DNA of 64,000 bases from Flavobacterium sp. MDT1-60 (GTDB lineage Bacteria; Bacteroidota; Bacteroidia; Flavobacteriales; Flavobacteriaceae), in assembly GCF_014844035.1 (NCBI RefSeq), contig NZ_CP062159.1, positions 3,844,001-3,908,000 of the forward strand, given 5' to 3'. Below, in pieces: positions 1 to 9,845 of the stretch (position 1 is its first letter; each line of letters starts with the position of its first letter). Under the pieces are notes generated by a model. It saw only the letters and a list, made by a program, of their open reading frames with translations, was not told the DNA's origin and searched no databases. A program made the position numbers and the translations under genes.

Positions 1-591
1 ATTGGTCAGATAATTTTTGGATTTGAAGAACACAATAAAGAGCTTATAGAAGAAGGCAGTGCTGCTATCCATCTTTCTGCCTATTTCCTTTCAGGACATT
101 TCATTCAATCTACTTTTGAGAATTGGGAAAGCGAATTTTTACAAATGGCCATGTTTGTTGTCTTCACTATTTTTTTAATGCAGAAAGGCTCATCCGAATC
201 CAAAGATCTGGATAAAGACGAGGAGGTCGACAGAGAACCTTCTCCTAGCCGAAAAGATGCGCCTTGGCCTGTAAAAAAAGGCGGCTGGATACTAAGTCTT
301 TATAAACATTCCCTCACTATTTCTTTGTTATTGCTATTTGTGATTTCTTTTATACTTCATTTTTATGGAAGTTTAAAAGATGAAAATGAGCAATTAGCAT
401 TAAAAGGATTGCCTTTAGAATCTGTCTCTGATTATATGGGAGATTCCAGATTTTGGTTTGAATCTTTTCAAAACTGGCAAAGCGAATTTCTCTCTGTTTT
501 TGCCATCGTAATGCTTTCTATTTATTTAAGGCAAATTGGCTCCCCACAGTCCAAACCTGTAAATGCACCTCATATGGAAACAGGTGAATAA
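1..591 (+). CDS. DUF6766 family membrane protein (5' end outside window)
   Basis: The reading frame is already open at base 1 and runs to a TAA at 589-591, so this is the C-terminal part (about 196 residues) of a gene that starts upstream. An internal ATG at 145 would give only 148 residues and cuts a conserved block, so it is not the start. The visible part holds two near-repeats of a motif ending in FENWESEFLQM and FQNWQSEFLSV, each followed by a hydrophobic segment, plus another membrane segment in between. This duplicated pattern is what I know from the DUF6766 family of small membrane proteins of unknown function. The linker between the halves is charged and acidic. It precedes the catalase operon but is separated from it by about 180 bases with a promoter-like box. 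No biochemical role can be assigned. Confidence 0.8.
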   Translation: MGQIIFGFEEHNKELIEEGSAAIHLSAYFLSGHFIQSTFENWESEFLQMAMFVVFTIFLMQKGSSESKDLDKDEEVDREPSPSRKDAPWPVKKGGWILSLYKHSLTISLLLLFVISFILHFYGSLKDENEQLALKGLPLESVSDYMGDSRFWFESFQNWQSEFLSVFAIVMLSIYLRQIGSPQSKPVNAPHMETGE

Positions 592-675
592 CAGGGTATT
601 AAATAATGTTTTAACTTAATGGTAATTGTACAACCTTAAAAAATAATCTTATAAGTGGTTCGCAAATACATAAAG

Positions 676-683
676 TAAATTTG
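676..683 (+). promoter_or_regulatory. Candidate -7 box (TAAATTTG) for the catalase operon
   Basis: TAAATTTG fits the Bacteroidota -7 consensus TAnnTTTG and lies 92 bases before the catalase ATG. I do not see a good TTTG/TTG element at the expected 19-20 base spacing, so only the -7 half is supported. Confidence 0.4.
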
Positions 684-774
684 GAATCATTGAATATTAA
701 AACATATAAACAATTGATATTCCGATGTTAAACTATTTAAAAACTCCAAAAAATTAAATCAAAATTCACAGTAT

Positions 775-2916
775 ATGAAAAATTTCCAAGACGAGAAGCA
801 GCGTGATTTATTGCAAAATAAATCTGATGGAACTAACAAATTCCTGACTACTGACCAGGGTGTTAAAATCAATGACGATAATAATTCGCTGAAATCCGGC
901 GACAGAGGCCCTTCACTACTAGAAGACTTTATATTAAGAGAAAAAATCACCCATTTTGACCATGAAAGAATTCCGGAAAGAATTGTACATGCACGTGGTT
1001 CAGGAGCTCATGGTTTTTTTGAAGTGACAAACCCAATTCCGGAATTAACAAAAGCCGGATTTTTAAAAGAAGCCGGATTAAAAACACCTGTTTTTGTCCG
1101 ATTTTCAACTGTTGCCGGTTTTAGAGGTTCAACCGATCTTGCCAGAGACGTAAGAGGTTTTGCTGTTAAATTTTATACTCAGGAAGGTATTTACGATTTG
1201 GTCGGAAATAATATTCCGGTATTCTTTATTCAGGATGCCTCAAAATTTCCGGATCTTGTTCATGCCGTAAAACCGGAACCACACAACGAAATTCCGCAGG
1301 CAGCGTCTGCTCATGATACCTTTTGGGACTTCATTTCCCTAATGCCTGAATCCATGCACATGATTATGTGGGCCATGTCTGATCGTGCGATTCCAAGAAG
1401 TTATCGAATGATGGAAGGTTTTGGAGTGCATACTTTCAGATTAATAAATGAAGCAAATGAATCTACTTTTGTGAAATTTCACTGGAAACCAAAATTAGGA
1501 ACTCATGCTGTAGTTTGGGATGAAGCCCTAAAAATTTCAGGTAAGAACCCTGATTTCCACAGACAAGATTTATGGGAAGCTATTGAAAACGGGAATTTTC
1601 CTGAATGGGAATTAGGTGTACAAATCATTCCACAGGAAGATGAACACAAATACGAATTTGATTTACTAGATCCTACCAAAATTGTTCCTGAAGAACTTGT
1701 ACCGGTGAAAATAATCGGTAGAATGGTATTGAACAAAAATCCCGACAACTTTTTTGCAGAAACAGAACAGGTTGCTTTTCACCCTGGGCATGTTGTTCCG
1801 GGAATTGATTTTACCAATGATCCGTTACTTCAGGGAAGATTATTCTCTTACACCGATACACAGTTATCAAGATTAGGAAGTCCGAATTTTCACGAAATTC
1901 CAATCAACAGAAGCGTTGCACCGGTTCACAACAACCAGCGTGATGGACATATGCGCCAGGAAATTAACAAAGGCCGTGTAAGTTACCATCCTAATTCACT
2001 TGGTGGAGGATGTCCGTTCCAGGCAAAAATTGCTGAAGGTGGTTTTTCAAGTTTTAATGAACGTGTAGACGCTCATAAAGTGCGGGAAAGAAGCGAAAGT
2101 TTTGCAGATCATTTTGGTCAGGCAAAATTATTCTTCAACAGTCAGACACCTACAGAAAAAAGCCATATTGTAAGAGCATTGCGTTTTGAACTTGGAAAAG
2201 TTGAAACAGTTGCAATTAGAGTGAGAATGCTGGGGCTTTTATCTCGGGTAGACATGCAATTAGCAGAAAAAGTGGCTGAAGGATTAGGTACTTCAGTTCC
2301 TCCTATTCTTGAAACTCCAATAAACAAGGGGGTTTCTCCGGAAAACGAAATGGGAAATCAGGAACCACGTTCAATAGATTCATCAGTTAAATCTTCTGAT
2401 GCGCTTTCGATGATCAAAAATCCAACAAATTCCCCAACAATTGCATCGAGAAAAGTGGCTATACTTTGTGCTGATGGTGTTTCTGCAGCTTCAGTAATGA
2501 ATATGAAAAACATATTACTAAAAGAAGAGGCTAAAGGATTTGTAATTGCTAAAAATCTAGGATCTGTTGTTACAGACGAAGGTGGTGCAATTCCGGTCGA
2601 TTTTAGTTTATTAACTACATCATCAGTACTTTTTGACGCCGTTTATATTCCACATAGTGAAGGCCTAAATGATTTGGCACAAAATGACGATGTGCTTGAA
2701 TTTTTAAACGACGCTTACAAGCACTGTAAGGTTATTGGTGCCGATGGTCAGGCAATTGGTATACTAAGCGAAACACCGTTTGCTTCTAAACTTAATAATG
2801 ATGATTCTGGCATTATTTTATACAGCGATGCTGCAACCGAAACATTTGCACTCGATTTCATTAACGCTATGGCCAACCATCGTATTTGGGAACGTGAAGA
2901 AAATTTATACAACTAA
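775..2916 (+). CDS. katE: Large-subunit monofunctional heme catalase (HPII/KatE type)
   Basis: Predicted to decompose hydrogen peroxide to water and oxygen in the cytoplasm. At 713 residues it is the long clade 2 form, not the roughly 480-residue small form. The catalase core covers about residues 40-540. The catalytic histidine sits in VHARGSGAHG (His72), the distal Asn region reads DLVGNNIPVFF, and the proximal heme-ligand tyrosine is in GRLFSYTDTQ near residue 360. From about 585 to the end there is a flavodoxin/GATase1-like domain (starting KVAILCADGVSAASV), typical of HPII. The gene is followed after 18 bases by a ferritin-like protein, and the two probably form a stress operon. The start is the first ATG after an in-frame stop and gives the usual variable N-terminal extension. 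The family call is very secure; regulation is not visible beyond a possible -7 box upstream. Confidence 0.97.
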   Translation: MKNFQDEKQRDLLQNKSDGTNKFLTTDQGVKINDDNNSLKSGDRGPSLLEDFILREKITHFDHERIPERIVHARGSGAHGFFEVTNPIPELTKAGFLKEAGLKTPVFVRFSTVAGFRGSTDLARDVRGFAVKFYTQEGIYDLVGNNIPVFFIQDASKFPDLVHAVKPEPHNEIPQAASAHDTFWDFISLMPESMHMIMWAMSDRAIPRSYRMMEGFGVHTFRLINEANESTFVKFHWKPKLGTHAVVWDEALKISGKNPDFHRQDLWEAIENGNFPEWELGVQIIPQEDEHKYEFDLLDPTKIVPEELVPVKIIGRMVLNKNPDNFFAETEQVAFHPGHVVPGIDFTNDPLLQGRLFSYTDTQLSRLGSPNFHEIPINRSVAPVHNNQRDGHMRQEINKGRVSYHPNSLGGGCPFQAKIAEGGFSSFNERVDAHKVRERSESFADHFGQAKLFFNSQTPTEKSHIVRALRFELGKVETVAIRVRMLGLLSRVDMQLAEKVAEGLGTSVPPILETPINKGVSPENEMGNQEPRSIDSSVKSSDALSMIKNPTNSPTIASRKVAILCADGVSAASVMNMKNILLKEEAKGFVIAKNLGSVVTDEGGAIPVDFSLLTTSSVLFDAVYIPHSEGLNDLAQNDDVLEFLNDAYKHCKVIGADGQAIGILSETPFASKLNNDDSGIILYSDAATETFALDFINAMANHRIWEREENLYN

Positions 2917-2934
2917 CACTAAATTATAAATCAT

Positions 2935-3495
2935 ATGAAAAATTCAGATAAAACAACTCCGGTTAATACAAATAGTAAAAATAATATCGTAGCGCCTTCT
3001 GCCGATGCCGCTTCGGAATTAAAAGATTTCTTTATTGACAGTCTTAAAGATATTTATTGGGCAGAAAATGCACTTGTCAGTGCTTTGCCAAAAATGGCTT
3101 CCAACGCTACATCAGCGACACTTACGAGTGCTATTTTAGAACATCTTACTGTAACGGAAAACCAGGTAGAAAGATTGGAGAAAATTTTCGAACTGCTTGG
3201 AGAAAGTGCGGAAGGAAAAAAGTGTGAAGCTATGGCCGGGCTCCTTAAAGAAGGAGACAGTATTCTTCAGGAAACGGTTCCGGGAGCTGTACGCGATGCA
3301 GGTATCATTGCAGCATCGCAAAAAATTGAACACTATGAAATTGCGTCATATGGTACTTTATGTGCCTTTGCAAAAACACTTGGAGAAAATGACGTTGCAA
3401 AATTATTGACACAAACGCTGGCTGAAGAAAAAGAAGCCGATTGTGTGCTTAATGATGTTGCATTAAACAGTGTAAATATGGTGGCGGCAGAATAA
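2935..3495 (+). CDS. Ferritin-like DUF892 (YciE/YciF) family protein
   Basis: A 186-residue helical protein. After a Ser/Asn-rich leader of about 25 residues comes the DUF892 signature, LKDFFIDSLKDIYWAENAL, followed by four predicted helices carrying acidic and histidine residues such as EHLTVTENQVERLEKIF and KIEHYEIASYGTL, in the ferritin-like di-metal arrangement. The family is stress-induced (YciE/YciF of enteric bacteria), but its exact reaction is unknown. It starts 18 bases after the catalase stop and ends at a strong hairpin terminator, so it is very likely the second gene of a catalase operon. A link to peroxide or iron handling is inference from that neighbour and from the fold. Confidence 0.92.
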   Translation: MKNSDKTTPVNTNSKNNIVAPSADAASELKDFFIDSLKDIYWAENALVSALPKMASNATSATLTSAILEHLTVTENQVERLEKIFELLGESAEGKKCEAMAGLLKEGDSILQETVPGAVRDAGIIAASQKIEHYEIASYGTLCAFAKTLGENDVAKLLTQTLAEEKEADCVLNDVALNSVNMVAAE

Positions 3496-3530
3496 TCCGG
3501 GACATTCTGTTGTTATTTACTTTCATTAAA

Positions 3531-3563
3531 AAAACATCTGTACAAAAGTGCAGATGTTTTTTA
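3531..3563 (+). terminator. Intrinsic terminator of the catalase operon
   Basis: A 10-bp stem AAAACATCTG/CAGATGTTTT, extendable through CTGTAC/GTGCAG around an AAAA loop, followed by a run of T. It lies 36 bases after the ferritin-like gene. Confidence 0.85.
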
Positions 3564-3802
3564 TTATTCCTGCTTTTCATTTGAAAACCATTAAAAAAAG
3601 CAACTCATCAACAAAATACATTGGACTATTGGCTAATTATTTCAAGATCAATAGTTTTCAAAACATCAATAAACTGCAACATGCATAAAACGGCTCTGTT
3701 TTTGATAATCAATTCAATATATAGACAATAAATAAAAGAATTAAATGTTTATGTTAATAGGTTAAATCTAATATTAACTTGTATTTAAAATAATAAAAAA
3801 GT

Positions 3803-4399
3803 ATGAAAAAGATTTTGTTTTTAGTTGTAATGATTGGTATTTCGCTGCATGGATTTGCACAAGATGAGCTTAAAAGAAAACAGCAATCAATCCAACCTAA
3901 AAATTCAGAAAATAAAGAAGTTATTCCGCCAACCGAAGCTCCTCCAACTGAAGAGCCATTGCCTCTTTCAAAAGAGCCGGTTGTTTTGAAAATTAATCCG
4001 GAAGAGCTTTTCAACAATAATGTACTTTATAAAAAAGAAGCTAATGTAGAAGGCATTTTTTATAGACGAAATGAATATTTAGGAGGTTTTGTTACGAAAG
4101 CTTTTACGTCAACAATTCGTTACAGAGATGCTGCTTTTGTCGACGGAGATAAGATTAAAGTATATCTGAATGATAAAGTGATTGAGCCACAAGTATTACT
4201 GGATGGAGAATATAAGGGATTCAAGATAAATTTGGTAAAAGGAATAAACAAAATTGATTTCGAAGCTTTGAATGAAGGTTCTGCTTCACCAAATACTGCT
4301 GAATTTCAGGTTTATGATGATAAAGGAGTTGTAATCGAGTCAAGCCAATGGAATGTTGGTACCGGTTACAAAGCGGTTATTATTTTGTATAAAGAATAA
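3803..4399 (+). CDS. Secreted protein of unknown function
   Basis: 198 residues beginning with a clear Sec signal peptide (MKKILFLVVMIGISLHGFAQ, cleavage after the AQ). A Pro/Glu/Thr-rich low-complexity linker spans about residues 30-60. The rest is a beta-rich segment from about residue 65 to the end, with alternating hydrophobic positions (for example FKINLVKGINKIDFEALNEG), compatible with one small beta-sandwich domain in the periplasm or at the surface. I do not recognise the family. It stands alone between two terminators, about 300 bases after the catalase operon, so context gives no function. A TonB- or transpeptidase-linked role would be guesswork. Confidence 0.8.
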   Translation: MKKILFLVVMIGISLHGFAQDELKRKQQSIQPKNSENKEVIPPTEAPPTEEPLPLSKEPVVLKINPEELFNNNVLYKKEANVEGIFYRRNEYLGGFVTKAFTSTIRYRDAAFVDGDKIKVYLNDKVIEPQVLLDGEYKGFKINLVKGINKIDFEALNEGSASPNTAEFQVYDDKGVVIESSQWNVGTGYKAVIILYKE

Positions 4400-4427
4400 A
4401 AGTATAATATTCGGTCAGAATTATTTA

Positions 4428-4463
4428 TGGGAACAAAGTGAAAAGATCTTTGTTCCCATTTTT
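4428..4463 (+). terminator. Intrinsic terminator
   Basis: An 11-bp perfect stem TGGGAACAAAG/CTTTGTTCCCA (4428-4438 with 4448-4458), then a T-rich run, 29 bases after the secreted-protein gene. Confidence 0.88.
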
Positions 4464-4837
4464 ATTTTTAAGACTGGTCCTTTTTATAAAAAACATACTT
4501 TAATTGATCTCTATTGTAAATCAAATATTTATACAAATAATTTTATTCTTTTTTGTAAATTTGAAAGACCCCTTTATTAGAACCAGGCTTTATAACTTTA
4601 TTTTTTCAGGAAAATAGATTTGAAAAGTGAAAAGTAATGGCCTTTTAATAAAAGTTTAAGTTTTTTTTCGTTAGCAAAATCACTAACTTGTATTAAACTA
4701 TTAATACACAGTTAATCTTATTTCAAAATAGATATGCTTCTAAATTTATCTAAAAAGAATTATACAGTAAAATAGCTGAAGTCATTTTATCAGTTATAGA
4801 TAAATGTGTTGACTTTATTCTAACAAAAACTAAAAAT
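4464..4837. other. Gene-free AT-rich stretch
   Basis: About 370 bases of AT-rich sequence before the GH130 gene. A short open frame here has no coding character. No convincing promoter pair, repeat or RNA gene was seen. Confidence 0.5.
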
Positions 4838-6307
4838 ATGCGAGTACCCATCATTAGAAAAAACATAGTATTTACACCAGATTCCAAAAGAGTCGTTGCC
4901 CGTTATTTTATGAATGGCGACGAACGAACCCAACAAATGGTGATGCGGATAATGATATTGGATGAAAAACAGGTTTTAGAAACTTTAGAACAAACACTTC
5001 GTGAATTTGCAAGGCGACACCGAAATATTTCAAGCATATTTTTAAAACATTGCGAAAAAGTAAGACCTGTAATCGAAACGATGCAACTTGATTATGATGC
5101 CATATCCCTAGATCGAAAGATGCTTATAGGTTCTTACTGTACCATGGAATATGCTATTGAATCTGCCGCTATTTTTAATCCCTCAATAATAGAAGATTTT
5201 GATCAGACAGGATTAGAAATGGGAGAAAAACGTGTCATTCTTTCTTTTAGAGCAACGGGTGAAGGTCATATTTCGTCAATTGTTTTTAGAAGAGGAATTC
5301 TGGATAGAAACAACAACCTTCAGGTAATGAAGATTGGACACCATATTGACAAAGCAGAAATCGAACACAAAACCTTGTACAACAAAGAGCGATTCCTAAT
5401 GAAATTGTATGAGATGCATACTGATGATAAATACATCGCCCAAATTATGCAGGACTTGCCAGATGAATTTGAGTATGCTATCTTAAAAAGTATGGTAAAA
5501 ACCAGTTTAAGCGACCCATCAATTAGTCAGGACAGAAGAACAGCCCTTGAAGAAATAATCTGGCTGGCCAACTCCTTTTATGATTTGTCATTCAAACATG
5601 ATTCTGATATCACAGAACGTGTTATTTTTCCGATATCAGAGTCTGAAAGCCGGGGTATCGAAGATGCCCGTTTTGTTCGTTTTGATGATGATCATGATGA
5701 TTCTCATCGCGTAATGGCCACTTACACCGCTTATAATGGTCACACTATACTTCCTAAACTGATTTCAACCGAGGATTTTTATACTTTTCGGGTAATGCCT
5801 TTACATGGTGTCGGTGCTCAGAATAAAAATCTGGCATTATTCCCAAGAAAAATAAAAGGTAAATATGCGATGCTTTCCCGCATTGATGGTGTTAACAACT
5901 ACATTATGTATTCTGACAGGGTTACCCAATGGAATACTCCTATCCTGCTTCAGGAACCGCGTTTTGCATGGGAATTCACACAAATAGGAAACTGCGGATC
6001 ACCACTATGGACAACAGAAGGTTGGCTTGTTATTACGCATGGTGTTGGTACAATGCGACGTTATTGCATTGGAGCTTCCTTATTTGATCTTGATGACCCG
6101 TCTAAAGAAATTGGAAGATTAAAAGAACCTTTACTTTCACCTCTGGAAGACGAACGTGAAGGGTATGTTCCGAATGTGGTCTATTCTTGTGGTGCTATTA
6201 TTCATAACAATAGCCTTATTTTACCTTATGCCGTATCTGATTATTCCTCTACTTATGCAGTAGTAGATTTAGTAGATTTATTAATGGCTTTAAAGAGTAG
6301 TAAATAG
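4838..6307 (+). CDS. Glycoside hydrolase family 130-type glycosidase/phosphorylase
   Basis: 489 residues, no signal peptide, so probably cytoplasmic. The C-terminal two thirds (about residues 175-485) reads as a GH130 five-bladed propeller: ESRGIEDARFVRF carries the conserved Glu-Asp of the GH130 active site, and AWEFTQIGNCGSPLWTTEGW and the final VVYSCGAIIHNNSLILPYAVSD are later blade motifs. GH130 enzymes are inverting mannoside phosphorylases or beta-1,2-mannosidases; which of the two cannot be told from sequence. The N-terminal 170 residues form a helical extension (RRHRNISSIFLKHCEKV) found in the long GH130 subgroup of Bacteroidota. The gene is alone, ends at a strong terminator and has no transporter beside it, so the substrate is unknown. 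Confidence 0.82.
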   Translation: MRVPIIRKNIVFTPDSKRVVARYFMNGDERTQQMVMRIMILDEKQVLETLEQTLREFARRHRNISSIFLKHCEKVRPVIETMQLDYDAISLDRKMLIGSYCTMEYAIESAAIFNPSIIEDFDQTGLEMGEKRVILSFRATGEGHISSIVFRRGILDRNNNLQVMKIGHHIDKAEIEHKTLYNKERFLMKLYEMHTDDKYIAQIMQDLPDEFEYAILKSMVKTSLSDPSISQDRRTALEEIIWLANSFYDLSFKHDSDITERVIFPISESESRGIEDARFVRFDDDHDDSHRVMATYTAYNGHTILPKLISTEDFYTFRVMPLHGVGAQNKNLALFPRKIKGKYAMLSRIDGVNNYIMYSDRVTQWNTPILLQEPRFAWEFTQIGNCGSPLWTTEGWLVITHGVGTMRRYCIGASLFDLDDPSKEIGRLKEPLLSPLEDEREGYVPNVVYSCGAIIHNNSLILPYAVSDYSSTYAVVDLVDLLMALKSSK

Positions 6308-6335
6308 ATTCTTAGCTTTTTTAAGTTTATAAAAC

Positions 6336-6370
6336 AAATGCCATTTCGATATGAAATGGCATTTTTGTTT
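6336..6370 (+). terminator. Intrinsic terminator of the GH130 gene
   Basis: A 12-bp perfect stem AAATGCCATTTC/GAAATGGCATTT (6336-6347 with 6353-6364), followed by a T-rich run. It lies in the convergent gap before the minus-strand AI-2E gene. Confidence 0.88.
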
Positions 6371-6396
6371 TTTTATTTATTCATAAGAAATAAATT

Positions 6397-7497
6397 TTAT
6401 TCAATAGTAGTTTCCGGATCAATAATTTCTGGTTGGCCCTCTGTATAATGATGATCATCCAGCCAGGCAATAAAAAGTTTATACCCAATTGAAAAAACAA
6501 TTGGACCGACAAACAACCCAATAAATCCTGACATTATAAATCCGCCAATAACTCCCAAAAAGATCACAAGCATGGGTACCAAAGCGCCTTTTCCTAATAA
6601 AAGTGGTTTCAGGACATTATCAGAAAGTCCGCTTATGATAAAAAATATGGTCCAGCCAATTGCATAACCCGAATCTCCTGTAGAAAAAAGATATACAATT
6701 ACGCCGATATTTATGATAATTGGCCCGATCTGCAAAATGGAAAATACCAGACAAATCAAAGTTAATATTCCTGCATATGGAATATCGGCTAAAAACAACC
6801 CAAAAGCCTGAATGAGAGTCTGAATAATAGCTACTCCCAAAATTCCTTTTACAACCTGATAAATAGTAGAAACTGAGATCGTCATTATTTCGTCAGCTTT
6901 GTTTCCTGCAATCTTTTTTAGAAATTTCATAAACAAATTCTTTGCTCCCGGCGAGACCAACAAAACTCCCGCAATAATAACCGAAAGGATAAACTGCAAA
7001 AAAGCTATTCCTGAACTCAATATACTCCCCATAATTTTGGTAGAAAATTCCTTTATCTGATCCTGATATTTAATTACACTCTGTTGCAAATCTGTTGAGG
7101 CAGAATCCAAAAACTCATAAAGAGGTTTTCCTATTACAGGCCATTCTTTAATAGAAGGCCCTGGCGGACTAACTTTAAGGGTTCCGGCCTCAAATTGGTT
7201 TTTCAACTCTAAAAAATTAGATGTTGCTGCTTTCAAAGCATAAACAACAGGCAATAACATTACCGCTATAATTGTAATTGTAATAATTACAGCTGCCAAA
7301 GTTTTTCGTCCTTTTAATATTCTTTGCAGAAAATTAAATAAAGGATAAAACGCTACAGATAATATTACTGCCCAAAGAATGGGCATAAAAAAAGGCATCA
7401 GCAATTTTAGACAAAAACCGACAACTAAAAAGATAAAAAATAACTGCAAAATAGTGTCAAAGAGTTCTTTCCGTTTATTCACATTCGAATTTTCCAT
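6397..7497 (-). CDS. AI-2E family (PerM-like) membrane transporter
   Basis: 366 residues with the AI-2E family pattern: a cluster of hydrophobic N-terminal segments, a soluble middle part (about residues 95-155), then five or so C-terminal membrane segments that include GLSDNVLKPLLLGKGALVPMLVIFLGVIGG, the most conserved stretch of the family. Family members are inner-membrane exporters or permeases; the substrate is generally unknown, despite the name given for autoinducer-2 export. It is the last gene of a minus-strand run that begins with a TolC-type efflux protein, lying 45 bases after the ion-channel gene, so co-transcription is plausible. Family assignment is secure, function is not. Confidence 0.92.
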   Translation of the reverse strand: MENSNVNKRKELFDTILQLFFIFLVVGFCLKLLMPFFMPILWAVILSVAFYPLFNFLQRILKGRKTLAAVIITITIIAVMLLPVVYALKAATSNFLELKNQFEAGTLKVSPPGPSIKEWPVIGKPLYEFLDSASTDLQQSVIKYQDQIKEFSTKIMGSILSSGIAFLQFILSVIIAGVLLVSPGAKNLFMKFLKKIAGNKADEIMTISVSTIYQVVKGILGVAIIQTLIQAFGLFLADIPYAGILTLICLVFSILQIGPIIINIGVIVYLFSTGDSGYAIGWTIFFIISGLSDNVLKPLLLGKGALVPMLVIFLGVIGGFIMSGFIGLFVGPIVFSIGYKLFIAWLDDHHYTEGQPEIIDPETTIE

Positions 7498-7542
7498 TTT
7501 TATTTTGTTTTAGATAAATAATTGGTTTTATAGGTTTGTTCA

Positions 7543-8232
7543 TTATTTTTTTAAGGAGAAGTTGGCGTCAGAAACCAATCTTCCTATTAAGATTACCGGA
7601 TACAAAACTCCCGTCAATACCTCCATCTGAACCAGAGAACGAGCCAGAGGATGAAGTGGTACAATTTCCCCATAGCCAGTCGAGGTAATCGTGATGTAAC
7701 TGAAATACATAAAATTGGCCTGATCACTACTAATTTCAAATGGAGAAACTGCTATCTGAAAAGAACCTTCTATATGTTTAAAAAGGAATAAATACACCGT
7801 ACACCAAAGATTCACCAATAGCATGTAAACGACAATAGAACCTATTATACGATAAGCCGTGACTGGCCCTGGCTCTAATACTTTGACCAAAACCAATCCG
7901 ATTAAAAGTAACATTATAGCAATAGAAAAAAAGAGATCTGCAAATACAACAATGACATTTGTCTGAAAAAAATCAATCCATTGAACCATTAAAAAAAGAA
8001 ATGGAATAACAGAAATACGCAGCACTTGTCTTTTATTTCTTGCCAATGAAATAATTCCTGCAATAATAAATAACATCCAAAAAATATTGACAACTATCAT
8101 AAAACGAGTATAACTGCCAAATAACGGAATCACAACAAAATGCATAATACAAAGCAATAATAACATGATGCTAAGCCCACTTTCCTGAGTCCATAAACGA
8201 TATAAAAAGCGATCTTTTTTTAGTTTCATCAT
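7543..8232 (-). CDS. Two-pore-helix potassium channel family protein
   Basis: 229 residues with about six hydrophobic segments. Near residue 185 lies a pore loop and selectivity filter, FSYITITSTGYGEIVPLHP, close to the K+ channel signature TxGYGD but with Glu in place of Asp. The helix pair around it fits the Ion_trans_2 domain; the first four segments are an extra membrane module. There is no RCK/TrkA nucleotide-binding domain in the chain and none beside it, so gating cannot be inferred. The gene lies between the MFS pump (41 bases upstream) and the AI-2E gene, all on the minus strand. Call: passive cation, most probably potassium, channel. Confidence 0.87.
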   Translation of the reverse strand: MMKLKKDRFLYRLWTQESGLSIMLLLLCIMHFVVIPLFGSYTRFMIVVNIFWMLFIIAGIISLARNKRQVLRISVIPFLFLMVQWIDFFQTNVIVVFADLFFSIAIMLLLIGLVLVKVLEPGPVTAYRIIGSIVVYMLLVNLWCTVYLFLFKHIEGSFQIAVSPFEISSDQANFMYFSYITITSTGYGEIVPLHPLARSLVQMEVLTGVLYPVILIGRLVSDANFSLKK

Positions 8233-8273
8233 AACTTCAATTGTTAATTAAACAAGATTTGAAACAGAATAAC

Positions 8274-9842
8274 TTAAATTGGTATAGGCTCTACTGCTAC
8301 TTTTCCGATTGGCCTGCGCCAAAGTTTGAAAAGCAGAATAATAAAAATGGGCAAAAAACAAATCACCGACATCACCAGATAAATATCCTTATATGCCAGT
8401 AATATTGCCGCTTGTGCTGTTTGATTAGAAAGACTTTTTTCGGCTTTTTTCTGTGCTTCGGAATCAGATAATCCCATAAACAAAAAGTTTCTTTTGTAAT
8501 TGATGAGCTGATTTTGTGCCTGCTTATTGGTTTCTGTCAATTGCTGACTCAGGCCTGTTTTATGCTGCACATTCATATTTCCAATGAATGTTCCCAGAAT
8601 AGCACTTCCTAAAAGCGATGCAAAAACGGCCTGAGCAATAATCCCGCTCATCATACGGGATGCACTTAATTTAGGTGGAACTCCCTCTGAAATATAAAGC
8701 AGGGAAACCGGAAAAAGAAACCCCATTCCGAGTCCTTTAAAAACCAATGGCAAAAAGAAATCTGATGAAGCTATTCCGGGATAAAATCTTAAAAAAAGTA
8801 TATTATGATACAATCCATAACACGCAAAGCCGATAATCCAGATGGTTGCCAAATAGATTCGCTTGTACAAAAGATAAGTGGATAGCGGAATCGAAATACA
8901 TAAACCAAGTAATATGGCGAGATGTGTTTGCGCTCCCAAAACCGAATCGAAACCTAAGACATTAGTCATATAACCTGTAACGATACTGCCTGTTCCGTTC
9001 ATCACACCAATATAAAACATCAAAAAAGCACCAATCACCACATTTTTATACCGATATACATCCGGATCAATTATGGGTTCTTCTGTAAATCGGGTATGAA
9101 GCAGATAAACACCAACTATTATAAACAAAAAAGCAACTGCCAATCCTATTTTGGAATCACTGAACCAATTTCTCGTTTGTCCTTCAGCACATAAAAAAAG
9201 AATCAACATGAAAAACAAAATCATAATGATCCAGCCTCTCCAGTCAAACTGAAATTTAGTTTTCATTGGGGCCACATCGGCTTTATAAAAATACCAGGCC
9301 AATAGAATACAAATCAAAAAATTGACATTCAGGAAATAAATTCCGAATGTCCAGTTATGCAAACTGGTAAAATGTGCTCCGAAATATTGATACAGATGCT
9401 GACTTCCTTTCTGGATAAACTGCAGGATTCCGTATAACAAAGCCATATTAAAAACGGGATTATATTTTAATAAAATAGGTACCATTGAAGCAAATATTCC
9501 GATAACAGAAATAATAGCCATAAACGAACGGCAAAATGTAAACCACTCAATTGTGGTTGCAAATAATGATGCGGTATTGAAAATAATAGATAAAAAAGCA
9601 GCCGATAAAATCATTGTACGCACTTTAATCTGTTTACCCAATTTTAATCCTAAAGGCATAAAAGCCAACATCGAAAAAACAGGAATATAAACAGAATAGG
9701 TAAAAACGGTAGTCGAAGCCCCAAAATGCCCCAGAATTTGTGAGTTATCATAAGTCGTGACGTTCAGTCCGTTAAAAAAAGGAATGGTAAGGATGTATAA
9801 TCCTATAAGAGTAAAAACACTTCCTTTTTTTCCTGCGATCAT
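8274..9842 (-). CDS. MFS multidrug exporter (EmrB/QacA DHA2-like)
   Basis: 522 residues with about 14 hydrophobic segments, as in the DHA2 drug:proton antiporters. The long hydrophilic loop near residues 430-470 lies before the last membrane segment. The N-terminal segment keeps the family outline, but the usual acidic and arginine motifs are weak, as in other Bacteroidota members. The gene lies 3 bases downstream of the HlyD-type adaptor and after a TolC protein. The three together are a tripartite pump spanning both membranes, energised by the proton motive force. The substrate is not predictable. The unusual order TolC-HlyD-MFS on one strand, tightly spaced, supports a single transcript. 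Confidence 0.9.
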   Translation of the reverse strand: MIAGKKGSVFTLIGLYILTIPFFNGLNVTTYDNSQILGHFGASTTVFTYSVYIPVFSMLAFMPLGLKLGKQIKVRTMILSAAFLSIIFNTASLFATTIEWFTFCRSFMAIISVIGIFASMVPILLKYNPVFNMALLYGILQFIQKGSQHLYQYFGAHFTSLHNWTFGIYFLNVNFLICILLAWYFYKADVAPMKTKFQFDWRGWIIMILFFMLILFLCAEGQTRNWFSDSKIGLAVAFLFIIVGVYLLHTRFTEEPIIDPDVYRYKNVVIGAFLMFYIGVMNGTGSIVTGYMTNVLGFDSVLGAQTHLAILLGLCISIPLSTYLLYKRIYLATIWIIGFACYGLYHNILFLRFYPGIASSDFFLPLVFKGLGMGFLFPVSLLYISEGVPPKLSASRMMSGIIAQAVFASLLGSAILGTFIGNMNVQHKTGLSQQLTETNKQAQNQLINYKRNFLFMGLSDSEAQKKAEKSLSNQTAQAAILLAYKDIYLVMSVICFLPIFIILLFKLWRRPIGKVAVEPIPI

Positions 9843-9845
9843 CTT

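Noticed and set aside
4353..4580. 75-codon open frame over the terminator after the secreted protein
   Set aside because: It spans the stem-loop at 4428-4463 and is AT-rich filler without a domain.
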